Assembly (NCBI RefSeq): GCF_006334915.2
Contig: NZ_VDMA02000023.1
Span: 81,379-145,378 of the forward strand
Source: Microbispora catharanthi
GTDB lineage: Bacteria; Actinomycetota; Actinomycetes; Streptosporangiales; Streptosporangiaceae
Direction: 5' to 3'
Length of the DNA: 64,000 nt
Shown: in pieces, positions 59,532 to 64,000 of the stretch
Layout of the letters: each line of letters starts with the position of its first letter
Position numbering within the stretch: the first letter of the stretch is position 1
Position numbers and translations under genes: made by a program
The notes under the pieces: generated by a model
What the model saw: the letters and a program-made list of their open reading frames with translations, nothing else
Told to the model about the DNA's origin: nothing
Databases searched by the model: none

Positions 59532-59984
59532 TCAGCGGTCGCCGGCGATCTCGTACAACCCACCGGGATCGGAGTCCGAGTCGGGCTCGCCGCCGGACCG
59601 AGGGAGGCGCGGGCCGGCGTCCGCCGCGTGGCCGAGCGCCTCGGCGACCGTCGGGTGCTGTTCGAACACGTTGCGCAGGCCGGTGATCGTCAGCACCCGG
59701 CGCAGCACGCCCTGCACGCCGCTCAGCATCAACCGGACGTTCAGGGCCTGGCCGCGCTGCAACGCGGAGATCAGCTCGCTCAGCCCGCGCGAGTCGCAGA
59801 ACTCCAGCTCGGCGACGTCGATCACGAGGACGGACGTCCCCGACGACTCCCAGACCCGATGCAACTCGTCGTGAAGCAGGTGGACGGTGCCGGCGTCGAG
59901 ATCGCCTTCCACTCGCACGACGACGGCCGCGCCGTCGACTGCGGACGCGACCTTCAAGGTGGAACGTGGACCGGTCACGGGCAT
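59532..59984 (-). CDS. STAS-domain anti-sigma factor antagonist, second copy
   Basis: The protein of about 150 residues has a STAS domain with 'DVAELEFCDSRGLSELISAL' (phosphorylatable Ser) and 'GVQGVLRRVLTITGL', then an acidic tail (EPDSDSDPGG). ATG 59984 is 5 bases after GGGAG; GTG 59990 is less likely. It is probably the duplicate of the STAS gene 118 bp downstream. The two may respond to different kinases or sigma factors. Confidence 0.88.
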   Translation of the reverse strand: MPVTGPRSTLKVASAVDGAAVVVRVEGDLDAGTVHLLHDELHRVWESSGTSVLVIDVAELEFCDSRGLSELISALQRGQALNVRLMLSGVQGVLRRVLTITGLRNVFEQHPTVAEALGHAADAGPRLPRSGGEPDSDSDPGGLYEIAGDR

Positions 59985-60087
59985 GCTCACTCCCTCGCCT
60001 GCGGGGACACGGCAGGCGTGTTACGCCAACACAAATCACACGTTACCCGGGAGGAGAGGTGATTATGTTCCGGCAGCGACGACACGA

Positions 60088-60146
60088 CCGGCGCGCGGTG
60101 TGGATCCGTGTGGATCGGAGTGGATCGGAGTGGATCCGCGCGCCGG
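60088..60146. terminator. GC-rich hairpin with four tandem decamers in the loop
   Basis: CCGGCGCGCGG (60088-60098) and CCGCGCGCCGG (60136-60146) are perfect 11-bp arms, 20 bp after the sdhB stop (minus strand). The enclosed 60101-60140 consists of four 10-bp units TGGATC[C/G]G[T/A/C]G. It probably ends the sdh transcript. Confidence 0.6.
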
Positions 60147-60165
60147 CCGTGCGTTCACTCGGGTG

Positions 60166-60902
60166 TTACTTGGAGGCGGCCTTGAGGTAGTCGGCGTTCA
60201 TCTGAGCGATCGTGTCGAACGGGATGCCCTTGGGGCACACCGCCGTGCACTCGCCGGTGTTGGTGCAGCCGCCGAAGCCCTCGGCGTCCATCTGCTCGAC
60301 CATCGCCCTGGCGCGCGACTCCCGCTCCGGCTGCCCCTGCGGCAGCAGGCTCAGGTGCGTGATCTTCGCCGCGGTGAACAGCGAGGCCGAGCCGTTCGGG
60401 CAGGCCGCGACACAGGCGCCGCAGCCGATGCAGGTCGCGGCGTCGAAGGCGGCGTCGGCGTCGGCCTTCGGCACCGGGACGGAGTGCGCCTCCGGGGCGG
60501 ACCCGGCGGGAACGGAGATGAAGCCGCCCGCCTGGATGATCCGGTCGAACGCCGACCTGTCCACGACGAGGTCCTTGACCACCGGGAACGCCGCGGCCCG
60601 CCACGGCTCGATCGTGATGACGTCGCCGTCCTTGAAGTGCCGCATGTGCAGCTGGCAGGTCGTGGTGAGCTTCTGCTCGCCGTGCGCGACGCCGTTGATG
60701 ACCATGCCGCACATGCCGCAGATGCCCTCGCGGCAGTCGTGGTCGAAGGCGACCGGGTCGTCGCCCTCCAGGATCAGCCGCTCGTTGAGGACGTCGAGCA
60801 TTTCCAGGAACGACATGTCCGGAGAGACGTCTTCGACCCGGTAGGTCACCATCCGTCCCTTGTCCGACGAGCCGTTCTGCCGCCAGATCTTGAGGGTCAG
60901 GT

Positions 60903-60906
<4 letters not shown>
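60166..60906 (-). CDS. sdhB: Succinate dehydrogenase iron-sulfur subunit
   Basis: The 246-residue protein has the plant-type [2Fe-2S] cysteines 58, 63, 66 and 84 (CREGICGMC and TTTCQ), then the ferredoxin-like clusters CIGCGACVAACPNG and 'CTNTGECTAVCPKGIP'. It passes electrons from the flavin of SdhA to the membrane haem subunit. Its GTG start overlaps the sdhA stop by 4 bp. It is the last gene of sdhCAB and is followed by a hairpin. Confidence 0.95.
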
Positions 60907-62920
<2,014 letters not shown>

Positions 62921-62924
<4 letters not shown>

Positions 62925-63724
62925 TTGACCACTCCGATCAGGATGCAGACGGGCGCGGAGACGAACCCGAGCACCAGCACCGCGGAGACCGCGACGGCGG
63001 TCGTCTGCAGCGTGCTGCGGACGCGGGGGCGGCGGGTCAGGCCGAGCGACTGGAACGCGCTCCACAGGCCGTGGCGCAGGTGCAGGCCGACCATCGCCAT
63101 GGCGACGAGGTAGAACAGCGCCACCCACCAGCGGTCGGGCTGGAAGCCGGCGATCATCCGGTCGTACGGCGTGGCGTCGCCGCCCTTGGGGTTCACGGTG
63201 CCGAAGGTCATGTCCAGCAGGTGCCAGATCACGAACAGCACGATGATCACGCCGCCATACCGCATGGTGTGCGTGGCATACCCGTTGGCCTGCGACTTCC
63301 GCTTGGCCGCGTACTTCACGGGCCGCGCCTTGGCCGCCCGGCGGGCGAGCGACACCGCCGCCCACATGTGCAGCACGACGCAGACCACGAGCACGATCTC
63401 GGTGATCGTCAACAGGGTCCGGTTCGGCAGCGCGGGCGAGCCCACGGTGCGCAACCAGTCGGCGTAGTGGTTGAAGGAGTCGGCGCCCAAGAAGATCTTG
63501 AGGTTGCCCAGCATGTGGCCGATCAGGAAGAGCACGAGAGCCGCGCCCGTGACGGCCATGACGGCCTTCCTGCCGGCCGAGGTGCCGAGCAGGCCGCGAC
63601 GGGAGGGCGTACGCGGCGCGGGCCCGACGGGCTTACGAGGTGCGTCATGCGTGGGAACCGGAGCGGTCGCCGAGCCGCGATCCACGGAAGCGGAGTCCAC
63701 AGAGTGGTCAACAGTGGCAGTCAC
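62921..63724 (-). CDS. sdhC: Succinate dehydrogenase cytochrome b subunit (b558 type)
   Basis: The 267-residue membrane protein has five helices, with haem-ligand histidines in 'LFLIGHMLGNLKIF', 'VVLHMWAAVSLARR', 'LFVIWHLLDMTFG' and 'MVGLHLRHGLWSAF'. This is the single-subunit di-haem anchor found in actinobacteria and Bacillus, so no sdhD is needed. A disordered N-terminus of about 45 residues precedes the first helix. The GTG start at 63724 faces the divergent LysR gene across about 200 bp that hold two dyads. Confidence 0.92.
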
Positions 63725-63783
63725 GAATGCACACGCTAGGTTCGTGCTGTTCAGACGTCCAAGTCATGACAGGTCTGGTTTCG

Positions 63784-63798
63784 ATAGCCCCCGGCTAT
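63784..63798. promoter_or_regulatory. LysR-type operator dyad 1 (ATAGCC-N3-GGCTAT)
   Basis: ATAGCC-CCC-GGCTAT is a perfect dyad with the T-N11-A spacing of LysR-family sites. It lies 60 bp upstream of sdhC in its promoter region. Confidence 0.6.
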
Positions 63799-63901
63799 GC
63801 GCTCTGTCCCGCACGGTTTCCAAGAGTCGAAGGTCCCGAGGGTGTGCGACGAATTTCACATCGCGTCCACACAACGGGGGCGCATCGAGCCGACTTTGGC
63901 G

Positions 63902-63916
63902 ATAGCCCTAGGCTAT
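63902..63916. promoter_or_regulatory. LysR-type operator dyad 2 (ATAGCC-N3-GGCTAT)
   Basis: ATAGCC-CTA-GGCTAT repeats the arms of dyad 1 exactly, 118 bp away. It ends 5 bp before the LysR start codon, a position suited to autoregulation. Confidence 0.6.
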
Positions 63917-63921
63917 TGAAT

Positions 63922-64000
63922 GTGCAGCTCCAGCAACTGGCCTACTTCATGGCCGTGGCCGAGGCGCGGCACTTCACTCAGGCCGCGGAGCGGATGCGGG
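63922..64000 (+). CDS. LysR family transcriptional regulator (3' end cut off by window)
   Basis: Only 26 residues are visible: GTG start, then QLQQLAYFMAVAEARHFTQA and AERMR. This is the first part of a LysR winged helix-turn-helix (LxYFxAVAExxxFTxAAE). It is divergent from sdhCAB, and two T-N11-A dyads lie between, so it may control sdh as well as itself. Its ligand cannot be judged because the effector domain is outside the window. Confidence 0.85.
   Translation, partial: MQLQQLAYFMAVAEARHFTQAAERMR

Noticed and set aside
60101..60140. Tandem decamers as a CRISPR-like array
   Set aside because: Units are contiguous 10-mers with no spacers and no cas genes.

Overview
The window is about 72% G+C by impression, almost fully coding, and uses many GTG and some TTG starts. 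It reads as a chromosomal segment of a mycelial, mycothiol-producing actinomycete. Evidence for this includes MshB, DUF3117, DUF3107, the seven-iron ferredoxin beside DapC, the sigE-rseA-htrA-tatB-mrp block, a b558-type succinate dehydrogenase and the paired HTH/Clp-N genes. Gene content and style best fit Streptosporangiales (Nonomuraea/Microbispora/Streptosporangium relatives); that placement is inference, since no rRNA gene is present. I found no tRNA, rRNA, CRISPR array, insertion sequence or replication origin.

Layout. 1-16 kb is mostly housekeeping: a cut TetR regulator, DUF3107, a ferritin-like protein, a DEAD-box RNA helicase with a long disordered tail, a hydrolase/MpaB pair, a RecB-like nuclease behind a metallo-beta-lactamase-fold protein that has lost metal ligands, a Nudix enzyme, a very large membrane-anchored beta-propeller protein, a CPBP protease, a CoA-ester lyase and an EamA transporter. 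16-23 kb is the conserved envelope-stress neighbourhood known from mycobacteria: a soluble MgtE-like protein, DUF1003, Mrp, TatB, HtrA, anti-sigma RseA, SigE and an O-methyltransferase. A good ECF-type promoter lies ahead of sigE. 23-37 kb carries leucyl aminopeptidase, DUF3117, PaaX with an enoyl-CoA hydratase, TagI, two LOG-family proteins, a deacetylase/glycosyltransferase fusion, and a five-gene minus-strand operon (fdxA-dapC-DUF4178-lysozyme-like-dapE) that ends at a bidirectional terminator.

38.9-48.3 kb is the accessory-looking part. Three adjacent genes form a cassette: two paralogous DNA-binding-type proteins of unknown family flank a UvrD-like helicase that carries a RelE/ParE-like N-terminus. 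The second paralog has a sigma-70 region 4-like helix-turn-helix and a HARE-HTH-like domain. Directly downstream lies a cysteinyl-tRNA-synthetase-like protein lacking HIGH and KMSKS, then a DUF222/HNH (13E12-type) endonuclease with a long repeat-rich insertion and different codon use. I regard the three-gene cassette as the strongest candidate for an undescribed system; a nucleic-acid role is likely, while defence or repair is only a hypothesis.

48-64 kb holds RraA, a frameshifted secreted-protein relic, a mycothiol (mshB) cluster, a DPP-IV-like peptidase, a heterodimeric ABC exporter with complementary degenerate ATP sites, an operator-rich leaderless promoter in front of an HTH/Clp-N pair, two STAS proteins, the sdhCAB operon and the start of a divergent LysR gene. 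Two identical-core dyads of LysR type lie between sdhC and the LysR gene.
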